64,000 nt of DNA from Methylocaldum sp035627495 (GTDB lineage Bacteria > Pseudomonadota > Gammaproteobacteria > Methylococcales > Methylococcaceae): contig NZ_DASPLO010000140.1 in assembly GCF_035627495.1 (NCBI RefSeq), positions 15,918-79,917 on the forward strand, given 5' to 3'. The notes under the pieces are model-generated. The model ran no database searches, was not told where the DNA came from, and worked only from the letters and a program-made list of their open reading frames with translations. The translations under genes were made by a program, and so were the position numbers. Below, piece after piece: positions 11,108 through 20,170 of the stretch (within the stretch, counting starts at the first letter, position 1; every line of letters starts with the position of its first letter).

Positions 11108-12000
11108 GCCATGATCTCCTGAAGATGGAAAAGGAAAGGACCCAGTTTGCCGCCGTAATTGCCGGCGCTGATGCGGCGAATGCCGTTTTGGGCGCCCAAA
11201 CCGCAGGCTGCTTCAATGCCCACCCGCATGGCCTTTTTGATGTCCTCATCGGTCAATCCGTCGATGACGATTTCCATGACCGATTCGACTTCTGGGCTTA
11301 AATCCGTCTTGGTCTGGCCCTTGAGCGTGGGGCAGAACGCGTCGTTGGTCGATGCGGACAGTGCTTTGTATTTCGAGCCGACCTTGGAGCCGGAGCGCAC
11401 CACGCCGCCGGGGAAAGGCATGATGACGTTAGGTATCTTTTTCATCGCTTCGATGGCCGCCTCACAGGCGGCCAAGGCCTGAGGCTGGCTTTCCGCCAGG
11501 ATCAGGAAGTTGCCGCCTCCCACCGCCTTGACCGTAGCCGTGGTGTCCTCACAAAGGAACTCGCCGTCCATTACCGGGACGCGCCAATACCGTTTGCCGT
11601 TGATGCGCTTGGATATCTGAAATCCGTCGCCGAAGAAGCGGAGGTTCTTGCCCAAGGGAATTTTTTCGCCCTCGGCGATGCCGGCGAACAGTGCCGAGGT
11701 GGGGGCGGTCAACACGCACTGGCCAGCACGGGTTTCCACCTGCTTGGCTAAGCCCTTGCCACCCATGGCGAAGATCAATACGGAAATGCCGGGCCGTCCG
11801 TCCGGCGTCTCGTTCGGATCGAGCTCGCGTTCGATGCCTGCTTCACAGCCACAGGCGATGACCGAGGTGGCAAAGCCTGCCATGGCCTGTGCGGCGTAAT
11901 AGGCCCATTTTAAGTTTTGGGCGGTGATGACGACCCGTGTGGCCCTCATCGGGAAGGCTTCGGCGAAAGTCGCATCGATCTGCACGCCGTTAATATTCAT
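11104..12000 (-). CDS. fhcD: Formylmethanofuran:H4MPT formyltransferase FhcD
   Basis: Catalyses formyl transfer between formyl-H4MPT and methanofuran within the Fhc complex. The protein (298 residues from the ATG at 12000, M-N-I-N-G-V-Q-I-D-A-T-F-A-E-A-F) matches the Ftr family along its length, including K-Y-K-A-L-S-A-S-T-N-D-A-F-C-P near the C-terminal half. A GTG four codons upstream is possible, but GAGG lies 6 bases before the ATG at 12000, which therefore decides the start. A 190-base spacer separates it from fhcA. Confidence 0.96.
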   Translation of the reverse strand: MNINGVQIDATFAEAFPMRATRVVITAQNLKWAYYAAQAMAGFATSVIACGCEAGIERELDPNETPDGRPGISVLIFAMGGKGLAKQVETRAGQCVLTAPTSALFAGIAEGEKIPLGKNLRFFGDGFQISKRINGKRYWRVPVMDGEFLCEDTTATVKAVGGGNFLILAESQPQALAACEAAIEAMKKIPNVIMPFPGGVVRSGSKVGSKYKALSASTNDAFCPTLKGQTKTDLSPEVESVMEIVIDGLTDEDIKKAMRVGIEAACGLGAQNGIRRISAGNYGGKLGPFLFHLQEIMA

Positions 12001-12190
12001 ACGATTCCTCACGGCTTGTTTGTTCTATTTGTAGGATATTGGTTTCGACCCGGGGCATGGCGGCAAAAGTCATGATGCTTCAATCGTTTTCGTATCGCCC
12101 GCTTCAGCGACTTCACAGGAAAGAGTGCTTCCAGGAGCGGCTCGAGTACTTCGTTTCTCAATGGAGAGAGGATTCCCGTGCCATTTCTCG

Positions 12191-13861
12191 CTAAGCCTGC
12201 CCTTGGCAGGGATGAACGAGGATCTTGCTGCGTCCGTCGCCCTCGATTTCCCAGTCGCGGATGATGAAATTGTCCATCTTCATGGTATGGTAGCGGTCGA
12301 AATAATCCCGCAGCAGACCTTCAATGCCGGGGCGATCGAATTCCGGCTTGACCGTGTGCACATTGCCCCACACGACCTTGACGACTTCGCCATTGCGTAC
12401 GACCAACTCGCCATCCTTGAATACATAATCCGGTCTGGTAAACATCGCCTCCTTGTCTTCCTGCTCGGTGTATATCGTAATGTCTGCGGCAGCCCCGGCG
12501 CCTAGATGGCCCCGGTCGCCGAGGCCCAGAATCCGGGCGGCGCCGGCGCGGGTCATGATCGCGATCTCGTATAGGCTGTACTCGCGGTCGATGGAGCCGA
12601 GCGTGCTCAGGGCGGCGGCGTCGGGGTTGATGGTTGAGAGCATATCGTTGCGGAAGCTCTTGTCCATCAGCAGCCGGATCAAATGCGGATAAGTGGTGAA
12701 CGGTGCACCGTTGGGGTGGTCGGTGGTGAGGAAAATGCGCCAGGGGTCGTCCACCAGCAGGAAAATTTCAAGACCGATACACCATTGCAGCGCGTTGACG
12801 AAGTTCTGGTCCCTGTACTTGAACGGCACGATGCCGCAGCCGGCATCACACTCGATATCCATGCACACCCATTTGTTCGGGTGGGCGTGATGGGCGTTGG
12901 CGAACTGGCGCATGGAGTCGCCCGATGCGGTGACGGTCTGGCCGAATAGAACTTGCCCCACGTCCGCTGTGATATTGCGATGCTTATTGATGGCTTCGGC
13001 GATCTGAGCCGCGCCGGAGGAAAACTTGCGGTCGCCCTCGGTGCCGTAGCTGTGGAACTGGATGTGGGTCAGATGCATCGGCAAGCCTTCGATGCCGGTG
13101 ATCGTGTTCAGCGTGGTCTCCAGGTTGCCCGGCACCCCCAGGTTGCAGCCGTGCACATGCAGGGGATGGGATACGCCCAATTCGTGAACCGCCCTAGCCA
13201 GCTTCTGAAGGATTTGGCGCGGCGTGACGCCGTAGTGGCAGTGTTGTTCGTCCAGGTCCAGCTTGCGCTGGTTGAACTTGAATGCGCTGATGCCGCCGGG
13301 ATTGACTACTTTGATGCCGATGCATTGGCTGGAATGTAGGGTCCAGGCCACGTAATTGTTGATGACTTCCTGGTCGGCTCCGGACGAGAGAAGGCGCAGA
13401 AAGAAATCATCGCTGCCGAGCATGGCGTAACCGCCTACGTCCATAAGAGGCACGTCAGCCATTTCCATGTGGGCTTGGCGGGCATTGATGGGCAGCACTG
13501 CCGGTTCGAAGCCCGTGGTATAGCCCATTTCCGCATAACGATAGCCGGTGGTCAGTGTGGAGGGCGCGGCATGGCCGCAGCCGGCGCGCTTCAGTCCCGA
13601 GCGGGGCGACGGATCGGCGCGGTGGTCTTCCGGCAGGAGGTTGCGGGCGATCGTTACCTTTCCGCCGCCTATATGCGTGTGCATGTCGATGGCCCCGGCC
13701 ATGATCACCTTGCCGCGGCAATCGTATTCCTGATCGGGAGTCACGCCATGGACATCGGCATGGGCTGTGATCCGTCCATCGCGGATGTAAATGTCCCGCA
13801 CTTGGCCATTGATGCTGTGCGTGGGATCGTAGACAGTGCCGCCCGTGAGTTTAATCAGCAT
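12191..13861 (-). CDS. fhcA: Formyltransferase/hydrolase complex subunit FhcA
   Basis: Hydrolase subunit of Fhc, an amidohydrolase-fold enzyme that releases formate from formyl-methanofuran. The 556-residue protein has the metal-binding H-T-H in M-A-G-A-I-D-M-H-T-H-I-G-G-G near residue 60, further His in L-H-V-H-G-C-N-L-G and T-H-I-Q-F-H-S-Y-G, and T-T-D-H-P-N-G-A-P-F near residue 380. The ATG at 13861 is preceded by AGGAG. It lies 577 bases from fhcB upstream, unusual for this operon. Confidence 0.97.
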   Translation of the reverse strand: MLIKLTGGTVYDPTHSINGQVRDIYIRDGRITAHADVHGVTPDQEYDCRGKVIMAGAIDMHTHIGGGKVTIARNLLPEDHRADPSPRSGLKRAGCGHAAPSTLTTGYRYAEMGYTTGFEPAVLPINARQAHMEMADVPLMDVGGYAMLGSDDFFLRLLSSGADQEVINNYVAWTLHSSQCIGIKVVNPGGISAFKFNQRKLDLDEQHCHYGVTPRQILQKLARAVHELGVSHPLHVHGCNLGVPGNLETTLNTITGIEGLPMHLTHIQFHSYGTEGDRKFSSGAAQIAEAINKHRNITADVGQVLFGQTVTASGDSMRQFANAHHAHPNKWVCMDIECDAGCGIVPFKYRDQNFVNALQWCIGLEIFLLVDDPWRIFLTTDHPNGAPFTTYPHLIRLLMDKSFRNDMLSTINPDAAALSTLGSIDREYSLYEIAIMTRAGAARILGLGDRGHLGAGAAADITIYTEQEDKEAMFTRPDYVFKDGELVVRNGEVVKVVWGNVHTVKPEFDRPGIEGLLRDYFDRYHTMKMDNFIIRDWEIEGDGRSKILVHPCQGQA

Positions 13862-14438
13862 GAAAGAAGCTCTCCTGTGGTTTATTACCGCAAGCTGATA
13901 CCGCTGGTCCGGTCACACCCCGTGGCCGCCGTTAGAAACAGTCTCAGCGGATCGGCTTTGCCGCCGCGGTCGTTATGCAACGACGCTGGAGACCGATGGA
14001 CAGGATGAAAAGGCGGTGCTGGCATCGATTTGATGAAATGGTCTTTGTAGAGCCATCCCTGACCGCAGAAGGCTAATTGTGTCTATGTCGCTAAAAGCTA
14101 TCCACCATTTTTCCATCGATGGATACACTTCTTCGCAAAATCATGTGAAAACACGCGATTCGTCAGATTCCGGAAATGGACGGCGGAGGAATCCGAATCA
14201 ATCTGACACAATGCCCCTTCCGCAGGCTCGGTTCAGCCTGAAAGAATAAGCAACCCGGTTTAACTTTTCAACTCGACGGCATCGAGTAAGACGGAAAAAG
14301 GCCGCGCCAGCGAAGAATGGGGAGGCGCTGTAAAGGGTAAATTCCGTGAGGTGCGGAGGGGTTGATTCCGAACGTTCTCCCTGTTTGCTCCGGGGTGCGG
14401 CGGGGCAAACAGGGGGGCAGAGAGCAGTCGGGGTGCCG
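13862..14438 (-). other. Long spacer between fhcB and fhcA
   Basis: I see no convincing gene in these 577 bases. They hold a perfect 12-base palindrome TCCATCGATGGA (14112-14123) and a 10-base inverted repeat CCCTGTTTGC/GCAAACAGGG (14379-14388 and 14405-14414, 16-base loop) about 25 bases after the fhcB stop. The hairpin has no T-tract, so it may be a processing site, an attenuator or a weak terminator rather than a full terminator. Confidence 0.4.
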
Positions 14439-15722
14439 CTAGACGGTTGTGCCGAGCGCTTGTTCGATCGCCCGCAGCACATCGGAGGCCTTGAATAGGC
14501 CGGCCTCGCGGATTTGGTACAACGGCATGGCGACGACATTGTCGCAACGGTACATGTGACCGGCTGAGTCGATGCCGGGCACGCCCACCGGGATAAATAC
14601 TTCCGGTTCGGATTCGAAGCGCATTCCGGAGCGGCCGATGACCACCGTGGGCACTTCGCTAACCGGAGGAGGCGTGAGGCTCAGGCTTGATACCCAGACC
14701 AGGGTGTCCGCTTCGCCGCTTGCCAGGAGTCGCGCCGCGCCGTTGTGGTAAGGGTCGTATTCGGGGTAGCCGCGGGCGTAGCTGACGCGCGTGGGATAAC
14801 CGCTGATCCATGAGCACACCTGGCTCGCGGTGCGATCGCCATCCTGGCCGCCCAGCGGCAATGCGGCGATGCGGGTGTCTTTATTCAGCGTTGCCACCAT
14901 CTGGCACAGCTGCTGTACGGTCAATTCGGCGTTGGGAAACGCAAGTTGTCCCGCAGCCCAGGTCACTACGCTGTAATTTGCTTGGCGTAGCCGATCCACC
15001 ACGGATTGAAGCTCTGCGACGGGAATGCCGGCGACTTGTTCCGCTTGCAGTCTTGCGCCTTTGGCCAGGGCTGAAAGCGCCGCCGCCACTTCCGGCAGGC
15101 TCTCTTGGGCGCAGGGGATGACTTTCGGCAAGCGACCGTCGGGGGCAATGGCTGCCAGGCCGGCGGGCGCGCGGCCGATGAAGATGATTTCGCGCTTGCC
15201 GGTATCCCCGCCGAACAGCGTTTCCTTGGTCCAGATGAAGCGTTCGAAGAAGCGCGGGAAATTGAGCTCGATATCCGTGCCGAACGAAACCAGAACCTCC
15301 GCCCGGTTCTTGAGTTCGCCTAAGGTTGTCGCCATCCAGCCGGAATCCGCCAACACCAGGAGGTTGCGCAAACCGCCCTCGGCGCGCATTTGATCGAATA
15401 CGCCACGGCAACGGTCGATTAGGGATAGCGCAGCGCGGGTTTCGCTGACATCGGTGCCGAAGCCGCTGAATACCGGGAGACGTGCGCTTTTCAATATTTC
15501 TGCGGCGCGTGCGACAGCTTGGTCCAGCGTAGCCGGTTTTCCGGCGATGCGCGGAACGGTGTCGGTGATCGGTTGCTCGAAGCCGGGTATCGTTACGGCG
15601 TCCCCGTTGTTGAGTACCTTGACCTGTCGGCCCTCGACTTCGATTTTCAGATCGTCCGAGGCGATGCCGCAAAATGGGCTGGGAACGTTTTCGAAGCCGC
15701 GGGTTTGGGTGCTTTCAGTCAT
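14439..15722 (-). CDS. fhcB: Formyltransferase/hydrolase complex subunit FhcB
   Basis: Homologue of the molybdopterin subunit FwdB/FmdB of archaeal formylmethanofuran dehydrogenase, 427 residues. The N-terminal cluster motif is degenerate: the segment S-P-F-C-G-I-A-S-D-D keeps a single Cys (Cys18) where archaeal enzymes have a [4Fe-4S] Cys cluster. This agrees with the known loss of redox function in bacterial FhcB, where the complex hydrolyses formyl-MFR instead of oxidising it. First gene of the fhcBADC cluster, divergent from the RFAP synthase gene. Confidence 0.95.
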   Translation of the reverse strand: MTESTQTRGFENVPSPFCGIASDDLKIEVEGRQVKVLNNGDAVTIPGFEQPITDTVPRIAGKPATLDQAVARAAEILKSARLPVFSGFGTDVSETRAALSLIDRCRGVFDQMRAEGGLRNLLVLADSGWMATTLGELKNRAEVLVSFGTDIELNFPRFFERFIWTKETLFGGDTGKREIIFIGRAPAGLAAIAPDGRLPKVIPCAQESLPEVAAALSALAKGARLQAEQVAGIPVAELQSVVDRLRQANYSVVTWAAGQLAFPNAELTVQQLCQMVATLNKDTRIAALPLGGQDGDRTASQVCSWISGYPTRVSYARGYPEYDPYHNGAARLLASGEADTLVWVSSLSLTPPPVSEVPTVVIGRSGMRFESEPEVFIPVGVPGIDSAGHMYRCDNVVAMPLYQIREAGLFKASDVLRAIEQALGTTV

Positions 15723-15977
15723 GCCCTTTCCCTTTGTACGTTAGTTAAATGGTAATAGAACGAATGGCGCAAAGGCTGGAGCCCCATGGGCAAGGAGGCG
15801 TCGGAACTAGCAAAGCATAGGGGCTTCGGCGGGAATTTTCAACTTGAGATCGGCGGCGGCACTCCGGTGAAACGAGGCCGACTGCGGTCGACAAACCGAG
15901 GACCATGCAATAGCATGTCCCTTTTAGTTGCTTTTTAAACGGAATTATCCGTCGCCCCCCGGAAGTCGTTCTAGCCA

Positions 15978-17012
15978 ATGTCAGTCAATTCCTTATTCGA
16001 CCATAAGCTTCGCGCCCGAGTTATCGCTCCGGCACGTTTGCATATGGGCTTTCTCGATCTAGGCGGTTCCTTGGGGAGGCGTTTCGGCAGTATCGGCATC
16101 GCCGTCAATGAAATCGCGACGAAACTGTCGCTGACTCCATCGCACCGGCTGACCGCCCATGGGCCCGGTGCGGACCGGGCAATTGCCGCCGTTGATAAGT
16201 TTGCCGCCGCACTGGGGCGAAATTTCGAAACCGAGATTCATATCCAGGATGTCATACCGGGACACATCGGACTCGGCTCCGGTACGCAGCTTGAACTGGC
16301 TGTGGGTATGGGGTTGTCCCGGCTTTACGACCTCGACTTGGCGGTGCGCGATATCGCTCCGATTGTCGAGCGAGGTGCGCGCTCGGGTATCGGTATCGCC
16401 GTATTCGAGCAGGGAGGTTTGGTGGTCGACGGCGGGCGCGGCGAAAATACCGTAATTCCGCCGGTCATCACCCGCCTGGAGTTTCCCTCGGACTGGCGTT
16501 TCATTCTGGTTTTGGACGAGCGGGATCTGGGGTTGCACGGAAAGGAAGAGATCGAGGCATTCCGATCCTTGCCGGTCTTTCCCGCCGCGGAGGCCGCACA
16601 TCTTTGCCATTTGCTGGTGATGAAGGGGTTGCCTGCATTAGTGGAGCGTGATATCCGAGGCTTCGGCGAGGTGATCGCGGAGTTGCAGCGTTCGGTGGGC
16701 GATTATTTCGCACCGGCTCAGGGCGGACGCTTTACCAGCACCGACGTCGCCAACGCGCTGGCTTTTCTCGAAGCGCAAGGCGCTGTCGGTATCGGTCAGA
16801 GCTCTTGGGGGCCGACCGGTTTTTGCCTGGTTGAGGATGTGTCTCGCGCGGAAACTTTAGTAAGCGCTGCGCGACAGCATTTCACGGGTACGACCGGTCT
16901 CCGGTTCCTATTGGCCAGCCCGCGCAATAAAGGAGCGGACGTCGTGTTGGAGCGGGCGGTTGTGGAAAATCAACGTGTCGAAGCCTCGCGAGAAAAGGCG
17001 TTTCGTTTGTAG
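15978..17012 (+). CDS. mptG: Beta-ribofuranosylaminobenzene 5'-phosphate synthase
   Basis: First committed enzyme of H4MPT synthesis: condenses PRPP with 4-aminobenzoate. The 344-residue protein has the GHMP-like N-terminus A-P-A-R-L-H-M-G-F-L-D-L and the glycine-rich H-I-G-L-G-S-G-T-Q near residue 95, plus R-S-G-I-G-I-A-V-F-E-Q-G-G near 140. It starts the plus-strand block and is divergent from fhcB across 255 bases that probably hold both promoters. Its PABA substrate would come from the pabB product encoded 8.5 kb downstream. Confidence 0.93.
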   Translation: MSVNSLFDHKLRARVIAPARLHMGFLDLGGSLGRRFGSIGIAVNEIATKLSLTPSHRLTAHGPGADRAIAAVDKFAAALGRNFETEIHIQDVIPGHIGLGSGTQLELAVGMGLSRLYDLDLAVRDIAPIVERGARSGIGIAVFEQGGLVVDGGRGENTVIPPVITRLEFPSDWRFILVLDERDLGLHGKEEIEAFRSLPVFPAAEAAHLCHLLVMKGLPALVERDIRGFGEVIAELQRSVGDYFAPAQGGRFTSTDVANALAFLEAQGAVGIGQSSWGPTGFCLVEDVSRAETLVSAARQHFTGTTGLRFLLASPRNKGADVVLERAVVENQRVEASREKAFRL

Positions 17013-17093
17013 TTCCGGTGTCCCGCGCGCCGGTCGCGCGAGAAGGAGCGTTTCCGTCCGTGCGGCCGCTGACAATCATCGGGGAAATCCTTG

Positions 17094-18218
17094 ATGTGTG
17101 ACATGCCGGAACGCCTGCTACTGCTCGGCTGCTCGGCAAGGATGCTGGCGCAGTCGGCGGCACGTGCCGGGATTCGGCCGGTCTCGATCGATTTTTTCGC
17201 CGATCAGGAAACACGCGCCTGTTCCGAGTATTGCGCGGTGGTGAACCCCGCCGAAATCGGTTTTGAGCGGAAATGCCTCCTGCAAGCCGCCGAGCGGCTC
17301 GCCCCGGCGGATCGGGCGTTTGCGCTGGTCTACGGTAGCGGTCTGGATGCCGACCCCGGTATTTTGGAAGAGTTGGCGCGAGGGCGAACGCTGTACGGCA
17401 ACCCACCCGAAATTCTATATCTACTAAAAACTCCGGATACCTTTTTCGACCTGCTTCGACGGCTCGATATTCCATACCCGGAATCCGTCCGAATGCGGCC
17501 GTCCGATCCGGAAAACTGGCTGCTGAAGTCCGGTTGCAGCGAGGGTGGCAAGGGTGTACGCTTTCCCGCCCAAGCGGAACCGGGCGCGACCGACTATTAC
17601 CAGCGCCGGCTTCCCGGCAAGGCCTTGTCCGCCCTGTTTCTGGCAAACGGCCAAAATGCCGGCATAATCGGTTTCAACACCTTGTGGACGGCTAGCCATC
17701 ATGTTGGCCAGCCGTTTTTATTTGCCGGCGCCGTCAATCGAGCCGATATCACTCCGGAACAGCGGTGGCAGGTGCAAGCGTATGTCACGCGTTTGGTTCG
17801 CGCGGTGTCGCTTAAAGGGCTGAATAGCCTGGATTTCATGCTCGATGGCGAAGTGTGCCGGGTTCTGGAAGTAAATCCAAGACCGAGCGCTACCATGGTT
17901 TTATACGACGGGGATTTTCCTCAAGGGTTGTTGGCCGAACACATTCGGGCGTGCCGCGGGGAATTTCGGGATACAGGCAGGCCCGGTGATACCGTGCGGG
18001 CTTTTAAGGCCTTTTTCTCATTGTGGGATCTTGAGGTGTCGGAGGCCATGGCTTGGCCGGATTGGTGTGCGGATCGGCCGGTTCCGGGCGTTTGTATCGG
18101 CGTCGACCAGCCGGTATGTACCATTCACGCCGAGGGAGCCGACCGCCGGAGCGTCGAACTTTTGATCGAACAGCGGAAAAGCGAGTTGCTCAAACGATTG
18201 CGGGCGGCTAATTGCTAA
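17094..18218 (+). CDS. ATP-grasp protein of the H4MPT/MFR gene cluster
   Basis: Likely a carboxylate-amine ligase of cofactor biosynthesis; the exact reaction is not known to me. The 374-residue protein has an N-terminal pre-ATP-grasp segment (L-L-L-G-C-S-A-R-M-L-A-Q), a lysine/glycine-rich ATP site (L-L-K-S-G-C-S-E-G-G-K-G-V, about 145-157) and the metal-binding end L-E-V-N-P-R-P-S-A-T-M near residue 260. TTG at 17091, ATG at 17094 and ATG at 17103 are possible starts; GGGGAAA fits the ATG at 17094 best. It lies between mptG and mch, so a step in H4MPT or MFR assembly is the natural inference. Confidence 0.8.
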   Translation: MCDMPERLLLLGCSARMLAQSAARAGIRPVSIDFFADQETRACSEYCAVVNPAEIGFERKCLLQAAERLAPADRAFALVYGSGLDADPGILEELARGRTLYGNPPEILYLLKTPDTFFDLLRRLDIPYPESVRMRPSDPENWLLKSGCSEGGKGVRFPAQAEPGATDYYQRRLPGKALSALFLANGQNAGIIGFNTLWTASHHVGQPFLFAGAVNRADITPEQRWQVQAYVTRLVRAVSLKGLNSLDFMLDGEVCRVLEVNPRPSATMVLYDGDFPQGLLAEHIRACRGEFRDTGRPGDTVRAFKAFFSLWDLEVSEAMAWPDWCADRPVPGVCIGVDQPVCTIHAEGADRRSVELLIEQRKSELLKRLRAANC

Positions 18219-18258
18219 GTTAAAGACAAGTTTTTATCCAAAGGGCAAGAGGGTAACC

Positions 18259-19254
18259 ATGCAACACACAGTCAGCGTGAATGCGCACGCGCTTCCCATC
18301 GTCAAGTATATGATCGCCAATGCCGACAAGCTGCGGCTAAAGGTCGATAAGCTGGAGAACGGCTGCACTGTTATCGATGCCGGTATCGAGGCGGTGGGAG
18401 GACTCGAAGCGGGGCGCTTGATCGCGGAAATTTGCATGGGCGGACTGGGCACCGTCACCCTGACTCACAATCCGACGTTTAGCCGTTGGCCCGTCACGGT
18501 CAACGTTCATTCCACGAATCCCGTTATTTCCTGCCTGGGCAGCCAGTATGCCGGATGGAGTCTGTCCCACGGCGAGGGCAAGAGCGCTTTTTATGCTCTA
18601 GGGTCCGGCCCGGCGCGGGCGATGGCGACTAAAATCAAGGACGGCAACGAGGAACCTGTCGAAGAGCTTTATAAAGAACTGGGCTATCGCGATTATGGCA
18701 ACGAGACGGCCATCGTGATGGAGGTGGACAAGGTTCCGCCGGTTGAGGTTATCGAGAAGATCGCCCGGGCCTGCAAAGTGGACGCCAGCGGTGTCAACGT
18801 TATCCTGACGCCCACCTCAAGCCTCGCCGGCGGGATGCAGGTCGTCGGCCGGGTGTTGGAAGTCGCTTTGCACAAGGCGCATTCGCTGCATTTCCCGCTG
18901 GGAAACATCATCGACGGAACCGGGTCCGCTCCCGTTCCGCCGCCTCACCCCAATTTCGTCAAAGCCATGGGGCGGACCAACGATGCCATTCTATTCGGCG
19001 GCACCGTGCATCTGTTTGTAAAGGGCGGCGACGAAGCAGCCGAGATGCTGGCCAACGAGCTGCCGAGCTCGGTTTCCAGAGATTACGGCCGGCCGTTTGC
19101 CGAGGTGTTCAAGGACTACAAGTACGACTTCTTCAAGGTCGATCCGATGCTGTTCAGCCCGGCCAGCGTAATCGTCACGGCTGTGGAATCCGGCCGCAGT
19201 TTCCACGCCGGCAAGCTGGACAATGAGCTCCTGGAGCGTTCCTTCGGAGAATAA
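18259..19254 (+). CDS. mch: Methenyl-H4MPT cyclohydrolase
   Basis: Hydrolyses methenyl-H4MPT to formyl-H4MPT, the step before Fhc. The 331-residue protein begins M-Q-H-T-V-S-V-N-A-H-A-L-P-I-V and carries family blocks A-G-I-E-A-V-G-G-L-E-A-G and T-P-T-S-S-L-A-G-G-M-Q. AGAGGG lies 5 bases before the ATG. The stop codon is one base from the proposed TTG start of the following RimK-like gene. Confidence 0.97.
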   Translation: MQHTVSVNAHALPIVKYMIANADKLRLKVDKLENGCTVIDAGIEAVGGLEAGRLIAEICMGGLGTVTLTHNPTFSRWPVTVNVHSTNPVISCLGSQYAGWSLSHGEGKSAFYALGSGPARAMATKIKDGNEEPVEELYKELGYRDYGNETAIVMEVDKVPPVEVIEKIARACKVDASGVNVILTPTSSLAGGMQVVGRVLEVALHKAHSLHFPLGNIIDGTGSAPVPPPHPNFVKAMGRTNDAILFGGTVHLFVKGGDEAAEMLANELPSSVSRDYGRPFAEVFKDYKYDFFKVDPMLFSPASVIVTAVESGRSFHAGKLDNELLERSFGE

Positions 19255-19255
19255 T

Positions 19256-20170
19256 TTGGGCCGCATCGCGATCATCACCGACGATCCCGGCTGGCACGGT
19301 AAGCGCCTGCGCGAGGCTTTGGCCGCACGGGGCTACGACTACCGCTATGTGTCCCTGACTGCCTGCGGGATCAATCTCGAACCCGACGGATTGCCGGTTA
19401 TCATGCCGGGCTTCGAGGGCCGTCTGCCCGATGGGGTGTTCGTGCGCGGCGTGCCGGGAGGATCGCTGGATCAGGTGGTGTTTTACCTGGATGTGCTGCA
19501 CGCATTGAAGCTGCTCGGGATTCCGGTATACAACGACGGCCGGGCGGTCGAACGCACTGTCGACAAGGCCATGACCAGCTTCATACTGCAGCGTGCCGGC
19601 ATACCGACGCCGCCTACCTGGGTGCTGGGCAATCGCGATGAGGCGCTCAACCTGGCCGAGCGGGAGCTGCGCGAGGGGCATCAGGTCGTCTCCAAACCCT
19701 TATTCGGCTCCCAAGGGCAAGGTTTGCAACGTTACGAAAAGTCGGAGGATCTGAAGGGGCTGAGTGACAGCAACGGCATTTTCTATATGCAGCGCTTCGT
19801 GAGTTGCGGTGAGCAACCCCACGATTTTCGGGTATTCGTCATCAAGGGAAAGGCGGTGGCCGCCATGCGGCGCTGCGGCGTTACCTGGCTGAATAACGTC
19901 GCTCAGGGTGCTCGTTGCGAGCCGGTGCGGCTTGATGATCTGCTGCTGTGTCGGCTGGCGGAAGATGCCGTAAGAGTTTTGGACATGGGCTACGCGGGTG
20001 TCGACATCATCCGCGATCATCACGGCCGTTACAGCGTGCTTGAAGTCAACAGTATTCCGGCATGGAAGGGTTTGCAGAGTGTCAGTAACGTATCGATCGC
20101 CGATTTATTGGTCGACGACTTTCTGTCTCTTTGCCGTCCTCCGTCCCACGAGGAAATCCGAGCGCGGTGA
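19256..20170 (+). CDS. RimK/MptN-type ATP-grasp ligase, H4MPT cluster
   Basis: ATP-grasp enzyme resembling RimK and the archaeal H4MPT:glutamate ligase MptN; a role in adding glutamate to a pterin or furan cofactor is inferred. Visible blocks include K-A-M-T-S-F-I-L-Q-R-A-G-I-P-T-P-P-T near residue 104, the ATP loop V-S-K-P-L-F-G-S-Q-G-Q-G and the metal site L-E-V-N-S-I-P-A-W-K-G. The start is probably TTG at 19256, with GGAG 7-8 bases upstream; an ATG at 19223 inside mch is the alternative. In methylotrophs this gene commonly follows mch. Confidence 0.85.
   Translation: MGRIAIITDDPGWHGKRLREALAARGYDYRYVSLTACGINLEPDGLPVIMPGFEGRLPDGVFVRGVPGGSLDQVVFYLDVLHALKLLGIPVYNDGRAVERTVDKAMTSFILQRAGIPTPPTWVLGNRDEALNLAERELREGHQVVSKPLFGSQGQGLQRYEKSEDLKGLSDSNGIFYMQRFVSCGEQPHDFRVFVIKGKAVAAMRRCGVTWLNNVAQGARCEPVRLDDLLLCRLAEDAVRVLDMGYAGVDIIRDHHGRYSVLEVNSIPAWKGLQSVSNVSIADLLVDDFLSLCRPPSHEEIRAR

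Noticed and set aside
14439..15722. Redox-active tungsten/molybdenum formylmethanofuran dehydrogenase
   Set aside because: The N-terminal Fe-S Cys motif is reduced to one Cys, typical of non-redox bacterial FhcB.
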